Assembly (NCBI RefSeq): GCF_014333425.1
Contig: NZ_JACRYT010000012.1
Coordinates: forward strand, 26,190-90,189
Length of the DNA stretch: 64,000 nucleotides
Reading direction: 5' to 3'
From: Zhenpiania hominis
GTDB lineage: Bacteria; Bacillota; Clostridia; Peptostreptococcales; Anaerovoracaceae
The position numbers and the translations under genes are program-made. Of this stretch, positions 26,296-34,401 are shown in pieces (the first letter of the stretch is position 1; each line of letters opens with the position of its first letter). Under the pieces are notes generated by a model. The model did not search any database, was not told the DNA's origin, and was given only the letters and a program-made list of their open reading frames with translations.

Positions 26296-26324
26296 ATATT
26301 AATCGCTATCTTCTGATTTGTCAA
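26296..26324 (-). promoter_or_regulatory. Promoter of the APC permease gene
   Basis: Minus strand TTGACA (26319-26324), 17-base spacer, TAATAT (26296-26301), upstream of the operator-like dyad. Confidence 0.75.
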
Positions 26325-26423
26325 TACAATTCTTATAATTATGAAAATAACTCTTTTTTTTATTTTTTATGGTATGATAGAATGAAAATATAATCGTTAT
26401 GTCAGAAAAGGAAAGGATAGAGA

Positions 26424-26867
26424 ATGACGATCAAACAAGATATCGAACGTTATTATAATTTCTGGTTCACCACCGATAAAATCTATGATACCTGGGCAAA
26501 GAAACAGGGAATCTCTATTAACGAACTCTTTGTGCTCTTTGTTATCGCGGAAAATCCGAACACCTGCACCCAGCAGAGGATCTGCCAGAAGCTCCTGCTG
26601 CCGAAACAGACGGTTAACAGCATTCTCCTTAAATTCGAAAAAGAAGGGTACGTAAAGAAACAGCCCTCCAAGCAGGATAGACGCAGTAAAATTCTCACTT
26701 TCACCGAAGAGGGTCAGCGTTACGCGGACGGAATTCTGCTGCGGCTGTATGATATCGAAGGCACCGCGCTCTACAATATGAATCCGGAGGTCCGTACCGC
26801 TCTGCTGGACGGATTTGACGCGTTTTTAGAAGTCCTGCGGCAGGCATTTGAAGACGCGGAGTCATAA
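26424..26867 (+). CDS. MarR-family transcriptional regulator
   Basis: 147 residues with the MarR winged helix: helix-turn-helix TQQRICQKLLLPKQTVNSILLKFEKEGYV at about 50-78, then the wing RRSKILTFTEEG with the DRRSK motif. Flanking helices form the dimer interface. Divergent from the APC permease with a perfect dyad (26273-26290) between them, so it probably controls that permease and perhaps patA in response to a ligand. GGAAAGGA precedes the ATG. Confidence 0.92.
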   Translation: MTIKQDIERYYNFWFTTDKIYDTWAKKQGISINELFVLFVIAENPNTCTQQRICQKLLLPKQTVNSILLKFEKEGYVKKQPSKQDRRSKILTFTEEGQRYADGILLRLYDIEGTALYNMNPEVRTALLDGFDAFLEVLRQAFEDAES

Positions 26868-26898
26868 AAAAAAGAGCCTCTGTCCCGTGAAGCTCTTT
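26864..26898 (-). terminator. Terminator of the radical SAM gene
   Basis: AAAGAGC/GCTCTTT 7-bp stem with a 14-base loop; on the minus strand it continues into a run of T. It sits directly after marR on the other strand and may serve both. Confidence 0.65.
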
Positions 26899-27002
26899 CC
26901 CGTTCTCAAAGCTATCGGATGTCCTATTTTTTCGGTCTCCGAAAGGTCATCTACTCCGTCTAAAAAACAGTCCGATTTCGGTTCATTGTCCCAAAACGAA
27001 AA

Positions 27003-28142
27003 TTATATATACCTGCCAATCCATTCATTCATCGTTCTTGTCCATTCGTCGGGATCGGAAATCTGTTCCGCGGCTCTCTGCAGCTGCCGTCTCTGCCGCA
27101 GCGGCATTCGGGCAAGTTCTTTGGGGCTGATCAGCGCTCTTGTCCTCCGCGCAAGCTGGAACAGTTTTTTCTCAGGCTCCGGCATATTCCGGTATTCATC
27201 AAGGATCGCCAGCATCTTCTCCCTGTCCTTTTTCAGGCTGCCTTTTACCGCCTGAAGCAGATTGACGATATGGTCGCTGACAATCCGTGTATTCACATCC
27301 CCTGTCTTTACAATCAAGATCCGGATTTCCTCCACTTTTTCATCCTCGCTGCACAGGACGAAATCTCCTCGTTCATAATCCTCATAAAGCTCCGTCCCCG
27401 GCTTTATCGCGGCGGTTCGTATACGGACAAAGTCCGGATTTACCTCGCTGACTACACGCGCCATGCCCTCCGCGTTTTTCCGCGAAAGCGCTCTTCCTCC
27501 AAGTCCCGGCATGAAATAAACCGAAAGTTCCAGCCCGCCGGCTTTGATATTTTTTCCCGCCCGGATCTGCTGCTCCGATGTCACGCCCTTGTTTACAAGA
27601 GCCAGAACTTCATCGGAACCGGATTCAAAACCGGAATGAATTCGGGTAAGTCCCGCTTCCCGAAGTTCGGCGAATTCTTCGGCGCTGACCTTTGACAAAT
27701 TCTCTGCCCGGCCGTAGGATGTAATCCTTTCAATTTGCGGAAACGTCTCTTTCAGGTACCGCAGCACTTCGGTCAGGCGTCCTCCGCTGAGGGCCAGAGT
27801 ATTGCCATCCTGAAGAAATACGTTTTTACCGCCGTTCAGCAGCCAGGTGGCGACAACATAATAACTGTTCTGTTCCTCCGGCGGCATTTCACGAAGCTCC
27901 GCGTTGAGTCTTTCCACATCCCAGCTGCCGTCCGTACGCCGGCTCCGCTCTGCTTTCCGGGCGAAAGCAGCCATACGGTCAATATCTTCCTTTACGCTGT
28001 CCACCGTGTAAGCGCGGAATTTCGTATGCCGGTAAAGATTACAGAATTTACATTTGTTCCAGGTACACCCTTGCGTTACCTGCATCAGCAGGCTGTCTGC
28101 CTCGCTGGGCGGCCGGATCGGCCCGATTCGAAATGGCTCCAT
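27003..28142 (-). CDS. Radical SAM protein of unknown function
   Basis: 379 residues from the ATG at 28142, with AAAGGA nine bases upstream; an earlier start at 28172 lacks one. The N-terminal loop is variant, GCTWNKCKFC, i.e. CxxxxCxxC-like spacing, followed by NLYRHTKFR. A TIM-barrel core with RITSYGRAENLSKVS and RIHSGFESGSDEVLALVNKG follows, resembling the Elp3/MiaB/HemN group. The C-terminal ~70 residues are basic and helical (LRQRRQLQRAAEQ). It lies 50 bases after the OpuC-like ATPase gene, possibly cotranscribed. The substrate is unknown. Confidence 0.85.
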   Translation of the reverse strand: MEPFRIGPIRPPSEADSLLMQVTQGCTWNKCKFCNLYRHTKFRAYTVDSVKEDIDRMAAFARKAERSRRTDGSWDVERLNAELREMPPEEQNSYYVVATWLLNGGKNVFLQDGNTLALSGGRLTEVLRYLKETFPQIERITSYGRAENLSKVSAEEFAELREAGLTRIHSGFESGSDEVLALVNKGVTSEQQIRAGKNIKAGGLELSVYFMPGLGGRALSRKNAEGMARVVSEVNPDFVRIRTAAIKPGTELYEDYERGDFVLCSEDEKVEEIRILIVKTGDVNTRIVSDHIVNLLQAVKGSLKKDREKMLAILDEYRNMPEPEKKLFQLARRTRALISPKELARMPLRQRRQLQRAAEQISDPDEWTRTMNEWIGRYI

Positions 28143-28192
28143 GATATTTTTTCCTTTCTCTTTTTTTCTCAAAAACGCGGAAAATGCGGATT

Positions 28193-28942
28193 TTATTCCA
28201 TCCGCAAATCCACTCCGCTTCCCGCTCTGGTCAGCTGCCGGACAAACTCGCTGGCGGGGCTGCGGTAAATGTTCCGCGGCGTATCGCTTTGCAGCGCCCT
28301 GCCCTGATCCATCACCAGCACGCGATCGCCCAGTTTCATGGCTTCCCGGATATCATGGGTGATAAAAACAATGGTGATGCCAAGCTCTTTGTGAAGCCTG
28401 AGAATTTCATCCTGCATCGCCTGTTTTGTAATTTCGTCCAGAGCGCCGAAAGGCTCGTCCATCAGAAGAATCCTGGCGTCAGCCGCAAGAGCCCGGGCGA
28501 TCCCTACACGCTGCTGCTGCCCGCCCGAAAGCTCGTTTGGATACCGTTTCAGCATTTCTTCTTCCAGACCGACGGTTTTCAGCAGGCGAGCCGCGTTTTT
28601 CCGGTTTTCTTCTTTATTTTTTTTGCCGCTGATAACCGGCACATAGGTAATATTTTTCTCTACGGTCATATGGGGAAACAGTCCCTTGTTCTGAATCACA
28701 TAGCCGATACGTCTCCGCAGGGCAATGGGGTCCGTCTGACTGATATCCGTCCCTTCCACCAGCACCCTTCCACGATCGGGCGTGTGCAGACCGTTTATCA
28801 TTTTAAGCATGGTTGTCTTTCCGCAGCCGGACCTGCCGATTACGGTCAGAAATTCCCCCTCTTTTACCGACAGGCTGAAATCGTCCAGCGCTTTTCGTTC
28901 TCCGAAATACTTGTCTATATGTTCCAGTCGGATAATCTCCAT
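28193..28942 (-). CDS. Glycine betaine/osmoprotectant ABC transporter, ATPase (OpuCA-like)
   Basis: 249 residues. Walker A GRSGCGKTT near 35, Q-loop, signature LSGGQQQR near 137, Walker B RILLMDEPFGALD and His of THDIREAM. It is shorter than ProV/OpuAA/OpuCA (about 380-400) because the tandem CBS domains at the C-terminus are absent, so ionic-strength gating through CBS is not expected. Last ABC gene of the permease-binding protein-ATPase operon. Confidence 0.9.
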   Translation of the reverse strand: MEIIRLEHIDKYFGERKALDDFSLSVKEGEFLTVIGRSGCGKTTMLKMINGLHTPDRGRVLVEGTDISQTDPIALRRRIGYVIQNKGLFPHMTVEKNITYVPVISGKKNKEENRKNAARLLKTVGLEEEMLKRYPNELSGGQQQRVGIARALAADARILLMDEPFGALDEITKQAMQDEILRLHKELGITIVFITHDIREAMKLGDRVLVMDQGRALQSDTPRNIYRSPASEFVRQLTRAGSGVDLRME

Positions 28943-28958
28943 AATCCTGTCCCCCGCT

Positions 28959-29861
28959 TTATTTTTCGATCAGACCCTTTGAAATCAGGAATTCTCTTGC
29001 CACATCCACATCTTCTTTTCCCTCGACTTCCACCTGGTAGTTGAGCTCCGCCATTTCCTGGTCTGTCAGAATTCCATCCATCAGCATCAAGGTATCTTCC
29101 AGTTCCGGATAATTTTCCAGGGCATCCTGCCGCACCACCGTCGAGCAGTAGTAGTTTACCTGCAGGTGTTTGTCATCTTCCAGAGGCTTCACATCGTCCC
29201 GGCTCAGCTGCGCGTCTGTGGTAAATCCATTGGTTACATCAATATCTCCATTCTGCATGGCTTTATATTTCAGCCCGATATCAATGTCCTTTACGTCTTT
29301 AAAATTGTAGCCGTAGGTTTCGCACAGTACGCCGAATCCGTCTTCCCGCTCAATATAGTCCGGGTTCCCGCCGAATACCAGCTTGTCCGATACGCGGGCC
29401 AGATCCGAACAGGTTTTCAGATTGTACTGATCTGCCACTTTGCTGCTGACCGCCACGGTAAAGGTATTGTTGAAGCCGTACTGGCCGACCCAGGTCATAT
29501 CAAAGTTCTTCTGATATTCGCTTTTCAGCTTTTCAAACATTTCCTCATCGTCGACGCCTTCCGCCTTATGATCCAGTACCATGACCCAGCCGCTGGAGGT
29601 GTATTCCGGATACAGGTCGAATTCGCCCTTTTCCATGGCCGGCTGGATGTTATTGGTTCCGCCGCCGATTCCTTTGGTCAGCTCTACCTCATATCCCGCT
29701 TTTTCCTCGATCAGAATTTTGAGCATTTCGCCCAGAATATACTGCTCGGTCATCGGTTTTGTGGCAATTTTCACCGGCTCCTCCGACGCGCCGCCGCTGC
29801 ATCCTGCCGCGGCCAGTACAAGAACCAGTGCCAGTATGATTGCTGTCATTCTTTTTTTCAT
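28959..29861 (-). CDS. Osmoprotectant/quaternary amine-binding lipoprotein (OpuCC-like)
   Basis: 300 residues. Lipoprotein signal with lipobox AAAGCSGG (Cys near 21). OpuAC/OpuCC-type periplasmic-binding fold: KPMTEQYILGEMLKILIEEKAGYEVE at the N-terminus, GEFDLYPEYTSSGW, and a C-terminal LNYQVEVEGKEDVDVAREFL. Tyr-rich ligand pocket residues (LYPEYT) suit choline, glycine betaine or carnitine. Follows the permease gene after one base. Feeds the ATPase at 28193. Confidence 0.9.
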   Translation of the reverse strand: MKKRMTAIILALVLVLAAAGCSGGASEEPVKIATKPMTEQYILGEMLKILIEEKAGYEVELTKGIGGGTNNIQPAMEKGEFDLYPEYTSSGWVMVLDHKAEGVDDEEMFEKLKSEYQKNFDMTWVGQYGFNNTFTVAVSSKVADQYNLKTCSDLARVSDKLVFGGNPDYIEREDGFGVLCETYGYNFKDVKDIDIGLKYKAMQNGDIDVTNGFTTDAQLSRDDVKPLEDDKHLQVNYYCSTVVRQDALENYPELEDTLMLMDGILTDQEMAELNYQVEVEGKEDVDVAREFLISKGLIEK

Positions 29862-29862
29862 T

Positions 29863-30507
29863 TTAATTCATCCGCCTTTTCTTCAGTTTCTTTTCCAGAT
29901 GCCCCAGCAGAAGGTCGCTGATCAGCGCAATCAGCGCGATCAGGACGCTTCCCGCGAAGGTCAACGCTGTGTCGTATACGGTAATTCCCCTGTAAATAGC
30001 GACTCCCAGTCCGCCTGCCCCGATAAAGGAAGCGATTGCCGCTACAGAAATGGTCATGACCACCATATTCCGCACGCCGGCAATAATGACGCCCAGAGCC
30101 AGCGGCAGTTTGATGCGGGTCAGAATCTGAAATTCCGTGCTGCCCATGCCTCGTGCCGCTGTAATAATCTCTTCATCCACCCCTTTGATGCCCGCGTAAG
30201 TATTTCGTACCATGGGCATAATTCCGTAAATGGTCAGGGCAACCACCGCGGTTTTGTCGCCAATCCCCATAAATGGAATCAGCATGCCCAACAGGGAAAT
30301 GGACGGGATTGTGTAAAACACATTGGCAATCCCCAGAACCGGCGGCGCTGCCTTTTCGCAGCGCGCGATCAGAATTCCCAGCAGCAGGCCGATGACGCCC
30401 GCCAGAAGGATCGCGATCAGGGACAGCAGAATATGTTCACAGATGAGCTGCCCGAACCATTCGCTCCGCTCCTGATAAAGCTGCGCCACTTCTTTCAAAA
30501 ACTCCAC
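29863..30507 (-). CDS. Osmoprotectant ABC transporter permease (OpuCB-like)
   Basis: 214 residues, five to six membrane helices. The EAA-type loop for ATPase contact is present: GVDEEIITAARGMGSTEFQILTRIKLPLA. Start is GTG at 30507 with AAAGGGG upstream. Only one permease gene is present, whereas OpuC systems usually have two (OpuCB and OpuCD), so this one probably forms a homodimer as in OpuB/YehW-like minimal systems. First gene of the three-gene operon. Confidence 0.9.
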   Translation of the reverse strand: MEFLKEVAQLYQERSEWFGQLICEHILLSLIAILLAGVIGLLLGILIARCEKAAPPVLGIANVFYTIPSISLLGMLIPFMGIGDKTAVVALTIYGIMPMVRNTYAGIKGVDEEIITAARGMGSTEFQILTRIKLPLALGVIIAGVRNMVVMTISVAAIASFIGAGGLGVAIYRGITVYDTALTFAGSVLIALIALISDLLLGHLEKKLKKRRMN

Positions 30508-30555
30508 GTTTCTACCCCTTTCCTGATTTTCTGCTATTATACTACCAGATCCCGC

Positions 30556-31164
30556 TTACGGGTGCAATCTCTTTATCGCTTCTGCCGGGCAGACCTCAAA
30601 GCAGGCGCCGCACTGCAGACAGTGAACCGGATCGATTTTATACGGCTCCCCTTCCGTAATACATTTCTGCGGGCAAACCGGGATACAGCTTCCGCAGCCG
30701 ATGCAGTTTTTCTGAATCTCGAACCCCGCTTTTTCCTCACTGGCATTGTAAGAAAAAGTCTCCCGGTTAATCGGATAGTTGAGCAGGTCAAACCACTCTC
30801 CGCTGCCTTCGTAAATCAGGAACGCGTCCAGTATGTACCTGGTATCGCCCGGATAGACTTCATTCATACCCGGATTTTCCTCAAATACACGGTCCACCCA
30901 TTTTTTATCGACCATTTTCACTTTCCCGGTGAATTTCAGGGACTGGCAGTCCGGACACATAGCGCTGAGAGCGACGCGTCCTGTGTCCACCAGCTGCTTG
31001 TAAAATGGTTTTCCCTTGGAAGTCACGATATACATTCCTTCGTCCGACGCGATCATGACATTGATAATCCTGCTCTGAGGTCTCCCCTGTTCATCCACGG
31101 TCGCCGCTGAGGCGATCTTTACCTTTCGAAACAAATCCACATAGTTTCTCGCTTTTTCGTTCAT
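30556..31164 (-). CDS. Pyridoxamine-phosphate-oxidase-like flavin protein fused to 2[4Fe-4S] ferredoxin
   Basis: 202 residues. Residues 1-135 are a split-barrel FMN-binding domain of the PNPOx group (SAATVDEQGRPQSRIINVMIASDEGMYIVTS). Residues ~150-198 hold two CxxCxxCxxxCP clusters: CIGCGSCIPVCP and CLQCGACFEVCP. Such fusions are typical of strict anaerobes and probably pass electrons to FMN for reducing small molecules or reactive species. AAAGGGAGG precedes the ATG. Monocistronic. Confidence 0.88.
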   Translation of the reverse strand: MNEKARNYVDLFRKVKIASAATVDEQGRPQSRIINVMIASDEGMYIVTSKGKPFYKQLVDTGRVALSAMCPDCQSLKFTGKVKMVDKKWVDRVFEENPGMNEVYPGDTRYILDAFLIYEGSGEWFDLLNYPINRETFSYNASEEKAGFEIQKNCIGCGSCIPVCPQKCITEGEPYKIDPVHCLQCGACFEVCPAEAIKRLHP

Positions 31165-31267
31165 TGTGTTTTACCTCCCTTTCTGAGTCTATTATGCACC
31201 CCGCGAAAAAGTTTGTGAAGACCGCACTTTAAAGTGGGATAGGTACCCGGCGGTAACTTTTGGGCTA

Positions 31268-31342
31268 ATGGACGATGATTCTTATGCGCTGACCATGCGG
31301 GAAATCCACGATACAATCAGGAAATATTTTTTGCTTATCTGA
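31268..31342 (+). other. Possible 24-codon open frame in a 275-base gap
   Basis: ATG to TGA encoding MDDDSYALTMREIHDTIRKY.. in a gap (31165-31439). No ribosome binding site is evident, so expression is doubtful; it may be a gene remnant. Next to it lies an inverted repeat CTATGGGG/CCCCATAG (31346-31353 and 31382-31389). Confidence 0.15.
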
Positions 31343-31415
31343 AAGCTATGGGGGCTCTCTGTAAAATTCGTACTCCAATTTCCCCATAGATCGCCGAAAA
31401 CGCCCCCACAAAAAC

Positions 31416-31441
31416 AGAAAACAGCCGGGATTTCTCCGGCT
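31416..31441 (-). terminator. Terminator of the murB-to-thioesterase operon
   Basis: Minus strand AGCCGG/CCGGCT stem with a 7-base loop followed by GTTTTCTGTTTTTG. The stem starts in the thioesterase stop codon. Confidence 0.7.
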
Positions 31442-31856
31442 ATTTCATCGCGTTTACCAGTTTTTCATATAGGTCCGGGAACTCTTTCTTCAGACGCAGC
31501 GGCCTTAAATCCGTATCCGTAACTCCATGGCTGCTGCTTCCCGTAACTTTCACCTCGCCGCTTTCCTTCCCCACGACCTCATAAGCGAGGTAGACGCTGG
31601 CGCCTTTTACTTTGTCAACCCAGGCGCGGATAAGCACCACCTCATCAAACACCGCGGGAGACTTATAGTCGCAGGCAACTCCGATGACCGGCATCCAGAT
31701 CCCCATTTTTTCCAGCTTGGAATAAGGATAGCCGATGGTGCGGAGCATATCATTTCTCCCCATCTCAAACCAGCGAATATAATTAGAATGATGTACAATC
31801 GCCATAGCGTCGGTTTCTACATAGGCGACCCGGTGTTCCAGCTCAAACTTTCTCAT
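31440..31856 (-). CDS. YbgC/4HBT-type acyl-CoA thioesterase
   Basis: 138 residues with a single hotdog fold. N-terminal motif RVAYVETDAMAIVHHSNYIRWFEMGRND, containing the catalytic Asp and the HHSNY loop of the 4-hydroxybenzoyl-CoA thioesterase group. Hydrolyses small acyl-CoA or acyl-ACP esters; true substrate unknown. AAAAGGAGG precedes the ATG. Lies 12 bases after whiA, last gene of that operon. Confidence 0.88.
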   Translation of the reverse strand: MRKFELEHRVAYVETDAMAIVHHSNYIRWFEMGRNDMLRTIGYPYSKLEKMGIWMPVIGVACDYKSPAVFDEVVLIRAWVDKVKGASVYLAYEVVGKESGEVKVTGSSSHGVTDTDLRPLRLKKEFPDLYEKLVNAMK

Positions 31857-31868
31857 AAAATCCTCCTT

Positions 31869-32810
31869 TTATAACTTGCCTGCCAGTTCCTCAATCTTGC
31901 GGAACCGGTTGTTAAGGCCTGATTTTTTCATAGGCGGGTCCATCATATCCGCCAGCTCCTGCAGGGTGGCTTCCGGGTTTTCCAGACGCAGCACCGCTAC
32001 TTCCCTCAATTTGTCCGGCAAAAATGCCAGTCCCTTCGTTTCCTGAATCTTGCGAATCCAGGAAAGCTGTTTTTCCGCGGCTTTCAAAGTTTTATCAATA
32101 TTAGCGTTGTCGCAGTTGTTGATGCGGTTAGCTTTGTTGCGGATTTCTTTTGTAATCCGCACATCCTCGAAAGCGAAAATCTGCGAGTGGGCTCCCATAA
32201 TGGCCAGAATATCAATAATCTGTTCCGCTTCTTTCACATATACCGCGTAATTCTTCTTGCGGGCGGAAACTTTCGCGTGGAGATCCACAAAGCTGTTGAT
32301 GAGCTTTTTCACATCTCCCGCCAGGATCTGGCTGCTGCAGCTGAATTCCAGATGATAGCTTTTTTCCGGATCCGTAATGGTTCCGGAAGCCAGAAAAATT
32401 CCCCGAAGGCACGCTTTTCTGCAGCATTTGGTCCGGATCAGCCCGTCATAAATACCATCGCTGATGTAATTCATCCCTTCTTTCACCATCAGAATTCCCG
32501 TCTCTCTGAGGATCTGTTCGCTCAGATTTTTCGGTCCTATGGAAAGAAGATAAGAGCGGCCTTTTTTCAGACCGCTTCCCTGTCCCACCGCAAGCTCCGC
32601 GTCGATCCCAAAGTATTCCTTCAGCATCCTTTTGTAATGCCTGGCCACTGCCGGGTGTTCCGTCGCTGTCACGATTTCAAATTTTCCGCCCCCCGCCAGC
32701 CGGATGCTCCCGCACATGCGGATAAATCCCGCGATTTCCGCCAGCATGCAGCACTTTTTTTCCGGTTCAACATGGGCGAGCTCATTTTTAGTATCTGCTG
32801 AAAATGACAT
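31869..32810 (-). CDS. whiA: WhiA, DNA-binding cell-division/differentiation regulator
   Basis: 313 residues, normal length. The N-terminal half is a degenerate LAGLIDADG homing-endonuclease fold (FSADTKNELAHVEPEKKCCMLAEIAGF; ACLRGIFLASGTITDPEKSYHLEF). The C-terminus is a helix-turn-helix (LREVAVLRLENPEATLQELADMM). Needed for normal division and chromosome segregation in Firmicutes. Preceded by AGGAGAG and eight bases from rapZ. yvcK, normally between them, is absent. Confidence 0.95.
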   Translation of the reverse strand: MSFSADTKNELAHVEPEKKCCMLAEIAGFIRMCGSIRLAGGGKFEIVTATEHPAVARHYKRMLKEYFGIDAELAVGQGSGLKKGRSYLLSIGPKNLSEQILRETGILMVKEGMNYISDGIYDGLIRTKCCRKACLRGIFLASGTITDPEKSYHLEFSCSSQILAGDVKKLINSFVDLHAKVSARKKNYAVYVKEAEQIIDILAIMGAHSQIFAFEDVRITKEIRNKANRINNCDNANIDKTLKAAEKQLSWIRKIQETKGLAFLPDKLREVAVLRLENPEATLQELADMMDPPMKKSGLNNRFRKIEELAGKL

Positions 32811-32818
32811 GTTCTCTC

Positions 32819-33667
32819 CTATAAATCCCGATGTTCCACGGTAACGCGTTTTCCCTTCGCCCTCAGGCGATCCGCCATTTCATTGGCTGCCGAAACGGAT
32901 CGGTGCTGTCCTCCGGTGCAGCCAAAAGCCAGATTCAAACTGTATTTCCCTTCCTTCATATAGTAGGGAATCAGATCCAGGAGCATCTTCTCGGTTCGAT
33001 CCATGAAATCCCGGGCCACCTCCTGCTTCATAACGTAATCCCGCACCTTCTTGTTATTTCCGGTCAGGCTGCGCAGGGATTTTACATAGTACGGATTTGG
33101 AACAAACCGCATATCAAAGACCATATCCGCTCCAAGAGGCATGCCTCTTTTATAACCGAAGGACATCACATTAAGAACAAAGGTTTTCTCACTCTCCCCG
33201 GAGGTGATCAGATCCTTTACCTCCTCCCACAGGCGCGCCACCTTCATGTTGGAAGTATCAATAATATAGTCAGCCCGCGCCCTGAGATTTTTCAGCATTT
33301 CAGTCTCACGTTTCAGACCTTCCAGCGTACTCTCTCCCCTGGCCAGAGGGTGTTGTCTCCTTGTCTCGCTGTACCTGCGGATCAGTACCAGTTCCGAAGC
33401 TTCCAGGTATAAAATCTTATAGTTGATTCCGCTGGCCTCCAAATCCTCCAACGCCTTTTCCATATCCGCGAAAAGCTCGCCGCCTCTTACATCTACAGCA
33501 AAGGCCGCCTTTTCAATGGGGGTAGACTCACCCGCCGCAAGCTGGACAAAGCTCTTAATCAATGCCGGCGGCATATTGTCCACGCAGTAGTACCCCAGAT
33601 CCTCCAGGCAGTTCATCGCCTGAGTCTTTCCTGCTCCCGATAATCCCGTTACAATGACTGTGTTCAT
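32819..33667 (-). CDS. rapZ: RapZ/YvcJ nucleotide-binding protein
   Basis: 282 residues. Walker A GLSGAGKTQA at about 8-17, Walker B-like region, then the C-terminal domain with MSFGYKRGMP near 168 and FGCTGGQHRSV near 255. In Enterobacteria RapZ directs RNase E to GlmZ sRNA; in Firmicutes YvcJ binds nucleotides and affects competence. Its ATG overlaps the PHP gene stop by four bases (ATGA). Confidence 0.96.
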   Translation of the reverse strand: MNTVIVTGLSGAGKTQAMNCLEDLGYYCVDNMPPALIKSFVQLAAGESTPIEKAAFAVDVRGGELFADMEKALEDLEASGINYKILYLEASELVLIRRYSETRRQHPLARGESTLEGLKRETEMLKNLRARADYIIDTSNMKVARLWEEVKDLITSGESEKTFVLNVMSFGYKRGMPLGADMVFDMRFVPNPYYVKSLRSLTGNNKKVRDYVMKQEVARDFMDRTEKMLLDLIPYYMKEGKYSLNLAFGCTGGQHRSVSAANEMADRLRAKGKRVTVEHRDL

Positions 33668-34401
33668 TTCTTCTCCCTTAAATTCACAATTCTGGAAAGG
33701 TCCAGACCCGCTTCCTTCGCCCGTACCAATCCGCTTTCAAAATCTCCGACCCGCTCGGGGGAATGAGCGTCACTGCTGATAATAAACTGAGCGTCTGTCC
33801 GCGCCGCAATTTTAATCTCTTCTACGGTCAGGTGCGGATGCCTCGTATTGATTTCCATCAGCGTATCTGTATCCGCGCACGCTTCCGCGATGGGAAGGAT
33901 GTCAAAGGGACCCTTGTCCCCGGGATGGGTAAGGATGGAAATGTCGTTTTCATACAGGGCTTTGATTACCATATCGGTATTTTTTGTTTTCAGCCGCTTT
34001 TCTCCCAGCTTCAGTCCATGCCCCCAGATCCAGTTGGAGATACTGTAACACCCGGGGATGCCGTAATGATACCCCGCGATTACGAAATCATACTGATCAT
34101 ACTCTTCCGGCGTTACGTCCAGATGATTGCCGTTTTTTACAATGTTCGCCTCCACGCTCAGACGGATCTGAATCTGCGGGTATTTTCGGTTCAGAGCCTC
34201 AATTTCCTCCCGCATCTTTGGCACGTCTTCCCGTTTTATGCCGTAAAACCGGTGTCCCGGTCCGTGATCGCTAATAGCGATATGGGACATCCCCTTTGCA
34301 ATCGCCGCCTTTACATTATCTTCAATGCTCCCCGTCCCATGGGAATAAATCGTATGGGTGTGGAGATCATATCCCATCTCATATTTCTTTGTCTTCTCCA
34401 A
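33664..34401 (-). CDS. PHP-domain phosphoesterase
   Basis: 245 residues. PHP metal motifs: DLHTHTIYSHG near 14, SDHGPG near 47, H in THPGDKG, and SSDAHSPE near 214. Related to histidinol phosphatase/YcdX-type trinuclear zinc enzymes; substrate unknown. I choose the TTG at 34401 because GGAGG stands nine bases before it within murB; the first ATG (34377) has no site. Overlaps murB by 23 bases and rapZ by four. Confidence 0.9.
   Translation of the reverse strand: MEKTKKYEMGYDLHTHTIYSHGTGSIEDNVKAAIAKGMSHIAISDHGPGHRFYGIKREDVPKMREEIEALNRKYPQIQIRLSVEANIVKNGNHLDVTPEEYDQYDFVIAGYHYGIPGCYSISNWIWGHGLKLGEKRLKTKNTDMVIKALYENDISILTHPGDKGPFDILPIAEACADTDTLMEINTRHPHLTVEEIKIAARTDAQFIISSDAHSPERVGDFESGLVRAKEAGLDLSRIVNLREKK

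Noticed and set aside
24738..26324. Start of the APC permease at TTG 26324
   Set aside because: That TTG is the -35 hexamer of a good promoter; codons up to 26237 look non-coding and no ribosome site precedes it.
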